Below, one piece after another: positions 46,723 to 55,214 of a DNA stretch of 64,000 nucleotides. Location: assembly GCF_018336935.1 (NCBI RefSeq), contig NZ_CP068771.1, forward strand, positions 2,852,001 to 2,916,000. The letters run 5' to 3'. A model generated the notes under the pieces. That model was given only the letters and a program-made list of their open reading frames with translations. It searched no databases and had not been told where the DNA came from. Within the stretch, counting starts at the first letter, position 1; every line of letters starts with the position of its first letter. Origin of the DNA: Serratia plymuthica (GTDB taxonomy: Bacteria > Pseudomonadota > Gammaproteobacteria > Enterobacterales > Enterobacteriaceae). The translations under genes and the position numbers were made by a program.

Positions 46723-48003
46723 TTAAGGAGTATTCCCGGTGGGCGGTAAAATATCCGCCACCGCCAGCATGGCATTGGCGATATCAATCAGCCGCTTGTT
46801 TTGGTTCATGGCCATCCTGAGCAACAGGCGGTGGGCGTCCTCCTCGGTCAACCCGCGATGCCGGATCAGCAACCCTTTGGCGCGTTCAATTTGCTTGCGC
46901 TCATGCAGTGTCGCTCGCGCCGTCGCCAACTCCTCAGACAGCACCTGCAACCGCTGTGACTGCTGCTGAATCAACTCCATCATGGAACGGCCCAGGCGCG
47001 GGTTGATGCCGTCCCCCATCAGCGGCGACGCCTCCCCCAGCGGGGTGGCCACGAACACCGCGTAGCTTTCTCTCGTCTGTTGCGGCACGTAATCGGCATA
47101 ATCCAGTTCCAGCGAACGCTGGGCCTCGGCCAGACTGTGGCGGCAACTGGCCATCAGCGCCTCTTCCAGCCGGTCCTCTATCTGTTTCATCAGGTCGATG
47201 CGCGCACTGGTGATCTCGAACCAGCGCAGGCTGGTGTCGGCGCGATCGCTCAACTGCAATTGGGTGCAGGCGATACGACGCAGGCGTTCAAACTCGCGGT
47301 CATCCTGCTGCTGTATGCGCCGCCACTCGGCCAGCGACGGTTCATCGGCGAACTCGCTGAAGGTTTGAAAACAGCGCTCCTGCCCTTCGATCAGCATCAG
47401 TAACTGCTGATGGGAGCCATCACTGAAATGCATGGCGGCAAAACCTGCCGAACCGATTGCCCGCTCTTGCCCGGCCAGTTCCTTGCCCTGCATAAAGCTG
47501 AACATGGCGATCAGCGCACGCGTCATGGCGGGTTCAACGCAGGCATCCGCCGCCTCGAATACCAGCGCCAGCAGGCTGTGAATGATGTTGTTGAAGGTAT
47601 CCATGGCCGCAGGCTGAGAGACCTGCTGCTGCTGTACTTGCCGGCGCAGCGCGGGCAACGCGGTGAGGTTGTGCAACGCGCAGGCGATACGGCTGAACAG
47701 GCGGCTGGCGCTGGCCAGGGGTGCCGTAGCCGCATCCAACTGCGCCAGTTGCCGCTGCACCGCCAGTTCGGCCTGCTCCACGTCCTGCATTCTGCCGGGC
47801 AGCCGTTCGCCGAACAGCGCGCCCTGCGAACACAGAAAAATATTGACGGTGCCGCGCTCCCGCTGAAGCACGTGGATCAGTTGGCTCACCCGGCCAACCA
47901 ACTGGCCCATCTGCAGCAACTGCTGCAGCACGGTGATTTCGCAGCGTTTGGACGCCAGCAGAAAATCGCCGGCGCTGGGCGGGAAAGCGCTATTACGGCT
48001 CAT
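46723..48003 (-). CDS. nasR: NasR nitrate/nitrite-responsive transcription antiterminator
   Basis: 426 residues in the cytosol. The N-terminal two thirds form the all-helical NIT sensor domain, with RERGTVNIFLCSQG near its start holding the nitrate-binding arginine. The last 60 residues form the ANTAR RNA-binding domain (LHERKQIERAKGLLIRHRGL ... EEDAHRLLLRMAMNQNKRL). With nitrate or nitrite it binds the nasF leader hairpin and prevents termination. Start 48003 is chosen because it gives MSRNSAFPPSAGDF; a start 39 bases earlier is possible. It is on the same strand as nasF, immediately upstream, as in Klebsiella. Confidence 0.95.
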   Translation of the reverse strand: MSRNSAFPPSAGDFLLASKRCEITVLQQLLQMGQLVGRVSQLIHVLQRERGTVNIFLCSQGALFGERLPGRMQDVEQAELAVQRQLAQLDAATAPLASASRLFSRIACALHNLTALPALRRQVQQQQVSQPAAMDTFNNIIHSLLALVFEAADACVEPAMTRALIAMFSFMQGKELAGQERAIGSAGFAAMHFSDGSHQQLLMLIEGQERCFQTFSEFADEPSLAEWRRIQQQDDREFERLRRIACTQLQLSDRADTSLRWFEITSARIDLMKQIEDRLEEALMASCRHSLAEAQRSLELDYADYVPQQTRESYAVFVATPLGEASPLMGDGINPRLGRSMMELIQQQSQRLQVLSEELATARATLHERKQIERAKGLLIRHRGLTEEDAHRLLLRMAMNQNKRLIDIANAMLAVADILPPTGNTP

Positions 48004-48058
48004 GACAGGATCCCCGTTACGGTAAATAGGCGAATACTGCAAAAGCCGTGCCGTCGCG

Positions 48059-49633
48059 TTACTTACTCACGCGATCCAGATAAAGCATGCTGTTGGCGAT
48101 ATTCAGCGTGGCCCCCTTGATGTTGTCGCGCAGCGCCACCAGCGTTTGCCCTTGCAGCGCGACGACGTACGGCGAGCTGGCCTGCACTTCATGCTGCAAG
48201 GCCGCGTAGCGCGCGGCGCGTTTGACCCCATCGCCTTCTGCTGCCGCCGCACGGGTTTCCGCACTCAGCGCCGGTATCGTCCACTGGGTGCGCCAGGCCA
48301 GGGTTTTCGGCCCGTTCGGCACGTTGTAAGCAAAGGCGCTGGCGTTGGTGTTCGGGTCCAGATAGTCGGCGCCCCAATAGGTGAAGATCGCCTGGAAATC
48401 GCGGCCACGCATCTTGCCCCACAGATCGCTCTCTACCACCGGATGGATATCCAGCTGCAAACCGGCCTTGGCGAAGCTGGCCTGCAACGCCTGGGCGATA
48501 TCGGTATAAGGCGGTTGGTTAATGACGATCAAATCGATGCGCGTGCCTTCGGCAATGCCGGCGTCATGCAAAATCTGCCTGGCCTTTGCCACGTCAAGTT
48601 TGAACGGCTGGTCCGAGACGGCGCCGTCCAGCCCGACCGGCAGAAAAGCCTGATGAACGCGGTATTGCCCTTTCAGCAGATCTTTCGCGATGGATTGGTA
48701 ATCCACCAGCCAGCGAGCCGCCTGCCACAGCGCCGGATTAGCCAACGCCGGCTGCTGTTGGTTGCCGGTATTGAAACCGAGGTAATACACCTTTGCCGAG
48801 TCATGTTGCTCAATACGCACGCCCTTTTCATTGCGCAACGAGTTGAACTGATCGGCCCCCAAATCATAGGCCACGTCGGCGTCGCCCTTCAGCAGCAGCA
48901 GGCGGCGGGTGCCGGCGTCGCTGACGTTCTTCAGCATCACCCTTTGCAACTGCGCTTTGGGCCGGGCGTAATCGTTACGGCTGAACAACAGCGCCTCGTG
49001 CGGCACATAGTTGCTGACCCGGTAAGGGCCGGCACCGGCGGAGTTCGTACGCAGCCAGGCATTGCCGAAATCCCCCGCCTGGCTGTGCTCGCTCAGCAGC
49101 TTCTCATCGACAATCGACGCCACCGGCGCGGTCAGCAACCGCAGCGCCAGTTCGCTGCCGATATTCGCCGGCCAGCTCAGTTGCAACTGGTTGTCGTTGA
49201 GCTTTTTCAACTGGCTTTCCACGTTGTCCGGGGTCCAGCCGAATTCACCGAGAATAAACGACGGCGCCTTGTTCAGTTTCACCGCGCGCACCAGCGAGAA
49301 GATCACATCTTCCGGCCGTACCGGATTACCGGAGGCAAAGCGCTGATTGTCATGCAGGGTAAAAATCAGGCTGTGGCCGTCTGCGCCCGCCTGCCAACCG
49401 CTGGCCAGTTCCGGCGCCAGCTTTTCCGGCGTTTCGCGATCGGGCGCCAGCAGGCGCTGGTACAGATTGACCAGGTTGGCCGAGCTGACGGTTTCAAAAC
49501 TCTCGGCCGGATCGAGGCTGATAATCCCCTCCAGCGAACTGACCACGACCAGCGTGTCTTGCGGGGTGGCGGCCTGTGCGCCGAGGCTTGCGGCCAGGGC
49601 GCTGAACACTAACGTCGGGATTAAGCGTTTCAT
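48059..49633 (-). CDS. Family-5 ABC transporter substrate-binding protein (second paralogue)
   Basis: 524-residue periplasmic protein with a Sec signal peptide (cleavage near SLGAQA-ATPQ). Family-5 features: LVVVSSLEGIISLDPAESFE, PEDVIFSLVRAVKL, GPYRVSNYVPHEALL and TYWGADYLDPNTNASAF. It is clearly paralogous to the protein at 53187-54755 over the full length. The start follows GGAGAG. It is separated from the ATPase gene upstream by 135 bp with a terminator, so it may be expressed on its own as an alternative receptor for the same transporter. Substrate unknown: peptides or peptide-like compounds. Confidence 0.88.
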   Translation of the reverse strand: MKRLIPTLVFSALAASLGAQAATPQDTLVVVSSLEGIISLDPAESFETVSSANLVNLYQRLLAPDRETPEKLAPELASGWQAGADGHSLIFTLHDNQRFASGNPVRPEDVIFSLVRAVKLNKAPSFILGEFGWTPDNVESQLKKLNDNQLQLSWPANIGSELALRLLTAPVASIVDEKLLSEHSQAGDFGNAWLRTNSAGAGPYRVSNYVPHEALLFSRNDYARPKAQLQRVMLKNVSDAGTRRLLLLKGDADVAYDLGADQFNSLRNEKGVRIEQHDSAKVYYLGFNTGNQQQPALANPALWQAARWLVDYQSIAKDLLKGQYRVHQAFLPVGLDGAVSDQPFKLDVAKARQILHDAGIAEGTRIDLIVINQPPYTDIAQALQASFAKAGLQLDIHPVVESDLWGKMRGRDFQAIFTYWGADYLDPNTNASAFAYNVPNGPKTLAWRTQWTIPALSAETRAAAAEGDGVKRAARYAALQHEVQASSPYVVALQGQTLVALRDNIKGATLNIANSMLYLDRVSK

Positions 49634-49740
49634 TGATGCACTCTCCAGAATCACGCGGATGCGTTATTTTTCGAGTGTAGGGGGACGAGTTTATAAGAAG
49701 AACGACTATAAATTGCTTTATTTATTACACAGATAAATAT

Positions 49741-49762
49741 ACCCGCTGGCAGAGCAGCGGGT
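49741..49762 (-). terminator. Probable terminator after the ABC transporter operon
   Basis: ACCCGCTG-CTCTGC-CAGCGGGT on the minus strand forms an eight-bp stem followed by ATATTTAT. It lies seven bases after the distal ATPase gene. The T-run is poor, so some read-through into the second binding-protein gene is likely. Confidence 0.6.
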
Positions 49763-49768
49763 ATGGCT

Positions 49769-50440
49769 TCAGCTCACCAGCCGGCCGTGCGCCATTGCCA
49801 CCGAGCGATCGCACATGTGGTCGATGACGTCGGCGTCGTGGCTGACCAGGATCATGGTCAGATCGCCGGCCTGCTTCAGATCGTTGAGCAGGTTGAGGAT
49901 TTCCGCCTGTACCGACATGTCCAGCGCCGACGTCGGCTCGTCCAGCAGCAGCAGTTTCGGTTTCAGCAGCAGCGCCCGCACTATCGCCACCCGCTGGCGC
50001 TGGCCGCCGGAAAGCTGATGCGGATAGCGATCCAGCAAGCGCGGGTCCAGCCCCACCTGCCGAAAACCGGTGTTGATTTTCTGCTCGATATCGCGCTCTT
50101 TCAGCAACTTCAGCGGTTCCGCCAAGGTGCGCAACAACCGGTGCTTGGGATGCAACGAAGCATAAGGGTCCTGAAACACCATCTGCACCTCGCGCCGCAG
50201 CGCGCCGGTGAAGGGGCGGCCGGGCTTCAGATCCTGGCCCAACAGCCGGAAACCGCCGCTCCAGTTCTCGTTCAACCCGGCCAGCACCCACAGCAGCGAG
50301 GATTTACCGCAGCCTGAAGGGCCGACCAGCCCGAAGCATTCACCCTGTTCGATATGCAGATTGACGTCATGCACCACCCTGCGCAATTCATGGCCCTGGC
50401 GGTGACTGACGCTGAGGTTGTCCAAAGTAATCAGGCTCAT
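49769..50440 (-). CDS. Oligopeptide-type ABC transporter ATP-binding protein (DppF/OppF-like)
   Basis: 223-residue ATPase. Seen: Walker A GPSGCGKSS, Q-loop in MVFQDPYASLHPKH (the DPYASL form typical of DppF/OppF), signature HQLSGGQRQRVAIVRAL, Walker B LLLLDEPTSALDMS and VSHDADVID. At 223 residues it is shorter than DppF (about 330): it lacks the C-terminal extension with the iron-sulfur or peptide-subfamily region. The start at 50440 overlaps the previous stop by four bases (ATGA). Last gene of the five-gene transporter operon. Confidence 0.9.
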   Translation of the reverse strand: MSLITLDNLSVSHRQGHELRRVVHDVNLHIEQGECFGLVGPSGCGKSSLLWVLAGLNENWSGGFRLLGQDLKPGRPFTGALRREVQMVFQDPYASLHPKHRLLRTLAEPLKLLKERDIEQKINTGFRQVGLDPRLLDRYPHQLSGGQRQRVAIVRALLLKPKLLLLDEPTSALDMSVQAEILNLLNDLKQAGDLTMILVSHDADVIDHMCDRSVAMAHGRLVS

Positions 50441-51279
50441 TTCAGCCCCTCCAGCAGCGCGCGATCCAATACCGGCAAAGGTTTGCCGTGGGTTTCCCGG
50501 CTCGGCCGGCACGACCATAGCGTGCGGGTATAAGGATGCGTGGCCGAGGCCAACCGATCGGCGGGTAACTGATCCAGCTGTTCTCCCTTGTACATCACCA
50601 GTACCCGTTCGCAGTAATGCGCCACCTGCTGCAAATCGTGGCTAATCAGAATCAGCCCCATATTGCGCTGCTCCACCAGATTTTCGATCAGTTGCAATAC
50701 CTGATCGCGCATCTGGTGATCCAGCGCGGAAGTCGGCTCATCGGCAATCAGCAGTTGCGGATCGTTAATCAGCGCAATCGCCAGCATCACCCGCTGCCCC
50801 ATGCCGCCGGAAAGCTGATGCGGGTAGCGCTGACGCAACGCCGCCGGATCGGGCAAGCCTACCGCCGCCAGCATGTCCAGCACCTTTTCCCGCCGTTCGG
50901 CCCGGCCCAGGCGAGTGTGCAGCAACAGCGGCTCCTCCACCTGCTTGCCAATCGGCTGGGTGGGGTTCAGCACATGCTTGGGATCCTGCATCACCATCGC
51001 CACTTTTGTGCCACGCAGCCGGTTCCACTCGCGCTCGTTCAGCCGCGTAAGTTCGTCCCCGCCCAACGTCAGGCGCTGAGCACGCACTTGCAACGGCGGG
51101 GGTAATAGCCCCATCAACGCACGGGCGGTCAGGGATTTGCCGGAGCCGGATTCACCGACCAGCGCCAGCCGCTCCTGCCCCATGCTGAAAGAAATCTCTT
51201 TTACCAGCGCAACCGGCTGCGGCGCCGGCAGCAGCACCGACAGCCGGTCGGCGATTAATAAACGGTTATCAATGCCCAT
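50437..51279 (-). CDS. Oligopeptide-type ABC transporter ATP-binding protein (DppD/OppD-like)
   Basis: 280-residue ATPase. Walker A is GESGSGKSL, the Q-loop lies in MVMQDPKHVLNPTQ, the signature is HQLSGGMGQRVMLAIAL and Walker B is LLIADEPTSALDHQ, with LISHDLQQVAHY following. THPYTRTLWS near the end matches the peptide-transport subfamily tail. It starts at 51279, overlapping the permease stop by 11 bases. It pairs with the ATPase encoded next as a heterodimer. Confidence 0.9.
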   Translation of the reverse strand: MGIDNRLLIADRLSVLLPAPQPVALVKEISFSMGQERLALVGESGSGKSLTARALMGLLPPPLQVRAQRLTLGGDELTRLNEREWNRLRGTKVAMVMQDPKHVLNPTQPIGKQVEEPLLLHTRLGRAERREKVLDMLAAVGLPDPAALRQRYPHQLSGGMGQRVMLAIALINDPQLLIADEPTSALDHQMRDQVLQLIENLVEQRNMGLILISHDLQQVAHYCERVLVMYKGEQLDQLPADRLASATHPYTRTLWSCRPSRETHGKPLPVLDRALLEGLK

Positions 51280-52138
51280 GACGAGGATCCATTTTATCGC
51301 GCAGGCCATCGCCCAACAGGTTAAAAGCCAGGCTGGCGAACAGGATCGCCCCACCCGGCACGGCGGCGACCCACCACTGATCGAAAATCACTTTACTGCC
51401 CTCGGCCACCATTGACCCCCATTCGGCGGTCGGCGGCGCAACGCCCATGCCGAGAAAACCCAAACCGGCGGCGGACAGAATAATCCCGCCCAGGCTCAGC
51501 GCGGCGCGAACGACCGCGCTCGGCAGGCACAGCGGCAAAATATGGCCGACCATCAGCCGCAGGCCGCCAATGCCCTGCATACGCGCCGCTGCCAGATAGT
51601 CACTGCGACGCAACGCCAGGGTTTCCGCCCGCGCCTGACGGGCGAAGGCAGGCCAACTGGTCAACGCCAGCGCCAACGCGCCGTTCATCAAGCCCGGACC
51701 GAGCACCGCGACAAACGCCAACGCAATCACCAGGCTGGGCAGCGACAGAAAAATGTCGGTCACGCGCATCAAAATACGCTCCGCCCAGCCGCCGAGGTAA
51801 CCGGCGCTGATGCCCACCAGCAGGCCAATAGGAATGGTCAGAAGCAGGATCAGAGACACCAGAATCAGCGTCGGGCGGGCGCCGTAAATCACCCGCGACA
51901 GCAAGTCGCGGCCAAAACCGTCGGTGCCCAGCCAATGGCCGGAGGAAGGCGGCAGCAGGCGCAACTCTATGTGTTGCAGATTGGGATCGAAGGGTGCCAG
52001 CCACGGGGCCAACAGCGCGGTCAGGATCAGGATCGCCACCAGCGTCGCGCCAATCGTCAACGTCGTCAGCCGACGGCGTGAGCGGTAGCCGGTAGCCAGT
52101 GCGCCCTGGGGCTCATGTTCTGAAAGGTATTGGCTCAT
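51269..52138 (-). CDS. ABC transporter permease (DppC/OppC-like)
   Basis: 289-residue inner-membrane permease. One N-terminal helix (LTIGATLVAILILTALLAPW) is followed by the typical HWLGTDGFGRDLLSRVIYG segment and five more helices. The EAA loop is DYLAAARMQGIGGLRLMVGH. MGVAPPTAEWGSMVAEG near the C-terminus is the DppC/NikC hallmark. It overlaps the DppB-like permease gene by four bases. Confidence 0.92.
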   Translation of the reverse strand: MSQYLSEHEPQGALATGYRSRRRLTTLTIGATLVAILILTALLAPWLAPFDPNLQHIELRLLPPSSGHWLGTDGFGRDLLSRVIYGARPTLILVSLILLLTIPIGLLVGISAGYLGGWAERILMRVTDIFLSLPSLVIALAFVAVLGPGLMNGALALALTSWPAFARQARAETLALRRSDYLAAARMQGIGGLRLMVGHILPLCLPSAVVRAALSLGGIILSAAGLGFLGMGVAPPTAEWGSMVAEGSKVIFDQWWVAAVPGGAILFASLAFNLLGDGLRDKMDPRHGH

Positions 52139-53187
52139 CGGGTTCGTGGGTCCACTAAATAAGTCAGCGCGTCGGCCAGTGCGTTAAGCACCACAAAACA
52201 GGTGCCGATCAGCAGCGTAGCGCCAAGAATGGCCGGCGTATCGGCGGCAAACAGCGCGGTGGTCAGATAACGCCCGACGCCCGGCCAGGCGAACACCGTT
52301 TCGGTCAGTACCGCGCCTTCGAGCAGGCTGGCATAGGACAGCGACAAAACGGTGATCAGCGTGCCGAGCACGTTGGGAAACACATGGCGCAACAGAATAC
52401 GCACGCGGCTGGCGCCTTTGGAACGCGCCAGAGTGACGTACTCTTTATTGCACTCTTCCAGCATCGCCGCGCGCAGCAGCCGGGTGATGCCCGCCATCGA
52501 CAGCAGCGCCAGCGCCACCACCGGCAGCCACAGGTGGCTGATGGCGTTGTAAAACATTTCGCGATCGCCGGACAGCCAGCTATCAATCAGCACAAATCCG
52601 CTGCGCGGCTCCATGCTGTAAAGGTAGATATCATCCAGCCGCCCTGGCCCCGCCGACCAATGCAGCGTGGCATAAAACAGCAGCAGCCCCAGCAGGCTGA
52701 GCCAGAAGATCGGCACCGAATAACCTATCAGCGACAGCAGGCGCGCCGCGTTATCCAGCCAGCTGCCCGGTTTGAGCACCGCCAGAAACGCCAGCGTAAT
52801 GCCGCCGAGGGCGCCGAGGATAATGGCGCAGGTAGCCAGTTCTACCGTCGCCGGGAAGGTGCGCAGCAGATCGCTCAGCACCGGCTGCGAGGTGATGCGA
52901 GATATCCCCATGTCGCCGTGCGCCAGATGCACCAGATAGCGCCAGAACTGCACCGGCAGCGGCTGATCCAGCCCCAAATCGTGGCGCACCTGGGCGTAAG
53001 TGGCTTCGCTGGCGTGATCGCCGGCAATTTGCAACGTTGGGTCGATCGGCGCCAGATGCGAGAGCATAAAGGTGAACAGCAACAGGCCGAGCAGCGTCAG
53101 CGCCAGGGACAGCACGCCGGTCAACAGCCTGCGGCCCCAGCGCCAGCTGTGCCGGGCGAGCCCGGCAGAGGAAGAACGGGTTGTCAT
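52135..53187 (-). CDS. ABC transporter permease (DppB/OppB-like)
   Basis: 350-residue inner-membrane permease with an N-terminal helix, a periplasmic loop (PIDPTLQIAGDHASEATYAQ) and five further helices. The EAA loop reads EYVTLARSKGASRVRILLRH and the C-terminal region VFAWPGVGRYLTTALFAAD, both standard for DppB/OppB. Its ATG overlaps the stop of the binding-protein gene by one base (TAATG), a coupling signal. It pairs with the DppC-like permease. Confidence 0.92.
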   Translation of the reverse strand: MTTRSSSAGLARHSWRWGRRLLTGVLSLALTLLGLLLFTFMLSHLAPIDPTLQIAGDHASEATYAQVRHDLGLDQPLPVQFWRYLVHLAHGDMGISRITSQPVLSDLLRTFPATVELATCAIILGALGGITLAFLAVLKPGSWLDNAARLLSLIGYSVPIFWLSLLGLLLFYATLHWSAGPGRLDDIYLYSMEPRSGFVLIDSWLSGDREMFYNAISHLWLPVVALALLSMAGITRLLRAAMLEECNKEYVTLARSKGASRVRILLRHVFPNVLGTLITVLSLSYASLLEGAVLTETVFAWPGVGRYLTTALFAADTPAILGATLLIGTCFVVLNALADALTYLVDPRTR

Positions 53188-54755
53188 TACTTGCTGACCT
53201 TGCTGTAGAACACCATGTCGGGGTTGATGCCCTGCACGTAGCCTTTCAGATTGTCACGCACGGCGATCAGGCTGCGCGCCTGCAAACCGATAACGAATGG
53301 CGAGCTTTGTTGAACGGATTTCTGCAACTGTTGGTAATCCGCCACCCGTTTGGCGGTGTCATTCTCCGCCGTGGCCGCCAGCGTCAGTTTATTCAGCGCA
53401 GGAATTTGCCAGTTGGCGCGCCAGGCCAGGGTTTTGCTGCCATCTTCCGGGTTATAGGCGAAGGCGGCGGCGTTGGTGTTCGGGTCAAAATAATCCGGCC
53501 CCCACGAGGTCAGGACCGCGTCATAGTTGAGGGTTTTGACCTTGGTGGATACCTGGGCGCTAAGCCCCGGCACCAGATCCACCTTTACGCCACCCTGGGC
53601 GAAGCTGGCCTGCAACGCCTGGGCGATATCCAGGTACGGCGGCTGGTTGTTGACGTCCAGCTTGAAGCTGATGTTTTTCAGGCCGGCCTTCGCCAGGATT
53701 TCTTTGGCTTTTTGCGGATTGAAACTGTACGGCCGGTCTTTCAACGCGCCCAGATACCCATCCGGCAGGAAAGCCTGGTGGTTCTGGAACTGCCCTTTCA
53801 GCAGATCGTTGGCAATGCCGTTATAGTCGAACAGCCAACGCGCCGCTTCCCAGAACGCCGGATTACTCAGCGCCGGCGACGCCTTGGCGTTGAACTGCAG
53901 GAAGTAGAGCGAAGCGTACGGGATCGCCAGCGGTTTTACGCCCGGCTTGTCTTTCAGCGCCGCCATCTGGTCTGCGCCCAGGTTGCGCGCAATATCGGCG
54001 TCGCCCTGTTCCAGCAGCAGGCGGCGCGCAGCCGGATCCGGCACGTTCTTGATCAAGACGGTTTTCAGCGTTGGCGCGCCTTCCGGCGAGGTGGGATTGG
54101 CATCCAGCACCACCACTTCGTGCGGCACATAGGTGCGGATTTTATACGGGCCGCTGCCGGCGGAATGGCTGTTCAACCACTGATGCCCCAAATCATCGCC
54201 CTGCTGGTGCGCCAGCGCTTCTTTGGCATCGACAATCGACGACACCGGCGCCGACAGCAGGCTGAGCACGAACGCCGGGCTGACGTTTTCGCTCCAGCTT
54301 ATTTTCACCTTATGGTCGTCCACCTTGCTCAGGTGCTGGTCGACGTTTTTAGCGTCCCAACCCAGTTGGGTAAGGATAAACGACGGTTCCAGGTTCAGCT
54401 TCACCACCCTTGACAGCGAGAAGATCACGTCCTCCGGGCGCAGCGGGTTGCCGCTGGAGAATTTGGCGTCCGGCCGCAGGCTGAAGGTCAGGCTGCGGTT
54501 ATCGCTGCCCGCCTGCCATTCGCCGGCCAGCGTAGGCTTAAGGTCGACAGGGTTCTGCGGATCCGACTGAATCAGGCGCTGATACAGGCTGTTGAACGAT
54601 TGTACCGTGGTTAATTCAAAGCCCTGGGCAGGGTCAAAGCTGACCACGTCATCAATTGACTGGGCAATCACCAGCGTATTCGCCGGGGTTGCCGCCTGCG
54701 TATTGAAACTGGCCGCTACGGCCAAAAATAGCAAAGAAGGAACGAACGCTTTCAT
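53187..54755 (-). CDS. Family-5 ABC transporter substrate-binding protein (first paralogue)
   Basis: 522-residue periplasmic receptor with signal peptide (MKAFVPSLLFLAVAASFNTQA). Core motifs: PEDVIFSLSRVVKLN, GPYKIRTYVPHEVVVL, AFLPDGYLGALKDRPYSF and TSWGPDYFDPNTNAAAF. The last resembles a ligand-pocket loop also present in the second paralogue (TYWGADYLDPNTNASAF). It is the promoter-proximal gene of the transporter operon and has GGAGAG before the ATG. The ligand cannot be read from sequence. Nearby Cbl and ChaC hint at sulfur-containing peptides. Confidence 0.9.
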   Translation of the reverse strand: MKAFVPSLLFLAVAASFNTQAATPANTLVIAQSIDDVVSFDPAQGFELTTVQSFNSLYQRLIQSDPQNPVDLKPTLAGEWQAGSDNRSLTFSLRPDAKFSSGNPLRPEDVIFSLSRVVKLNLEPSFILTQLGWDAKNVDQHLSKVDDHKVKISWSENVSPAFVLSLLSAPVSSIVDAKEALAHQQGDDLGHQWLNSHSAGSGPYKIRTYVPHEVVVLDANPTSPEGAPTLKTVLIKNVPDPAARRLLLEQGDADIARNLGADQMAALKDKPGVKPLAIPYASLYFLQFNAKASPALSNPAFWEAARWLFDYNGIANDLLKGQFQNHQAFLPDGYLGALKDRPYSFNPQKAKEILAKAGLKNISFKLDVNNQPPYLDIAQALQASFAQGGVKVDLVPGLSAQVSTKVKTLNYDAVLTSWGPDYFDPNTNAAAFAYNPEDGSKTLAWRANWQIPALNKLTLAATAENDTAKRVADYQQLQKSVQQSSPFVIGLQARSLIAVRDNLKGYVQGINPDMVFYSKVSK

Positions 54756-54838
54756 CAGAAACTCTCCAAGCGGATGGAATTTATAGTAATTTCGCGAGTG
54801 TATGTGAGTGCATTCGGCAGACGAAGGTACTTAAATAA

Positions 54839-54865
54839 CTATAGATATTCTTTTTATATCTATAG
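54839..54865. promoter_or_regulatory. Inverted repeat upstream of the ABC transporter operon
   Basis: CTATAGATAT-TCTTTTT-ATATCTATAG has perfect 10-bp arms. It lies 84 bp upstream of the first binding-protein gene in an AT-rich stretch. It could be an operator or a small hairpin. Position and symmetry suggest a regulator site, but the factor is unknown. The rest of 54756-55143 shows no gene. Confidence 0.45.
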
Positions 54866-55143
54866 ATGAGATTTTGATTATTAAGCAGGCTAAGTTGTGC
54901 GGCGTGCCCCGCAATGGCGTGCGCGAATTTTGTCGCCAATGACTTCTCTTGCATGATGATACGCATATGAAAAAACAACGCGTTGCGTTGCCCCTTGCCT
55001 GCGATTAGCGTACGGCCAGTCAAGGCCCGGGATGATCAAATGAAACGTCTGGGCCACGCCTACGGCTCCGCCCATTGCCGTTCATTGCGGCAGCAGAGAA
55101 ATCCGGGATATTGACGGCAATGTTTCCTGCACAGAGAGGGGAT

Positions 55144-55178
55144 AAAAAAATGCCAGTCAGGCTTAACTGACCGGCATT
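55144..55178 (-). terminator. cbl terminator
   Basis: On the minus strand AATGCCGGTCAG-TTAAGC-CTGACTGGCATT is a near-perfect 12-bp stem (one mismatch) followed by TTTTTAT. It stands 37 bp past the cbl stop, a classic intrinsic terminator. Confidence 0.92.
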
Positions 55179-55214
55179 AGGCAATCTGCCCGGCTTTTTA
55201 TGTTCCCCGCCGGG

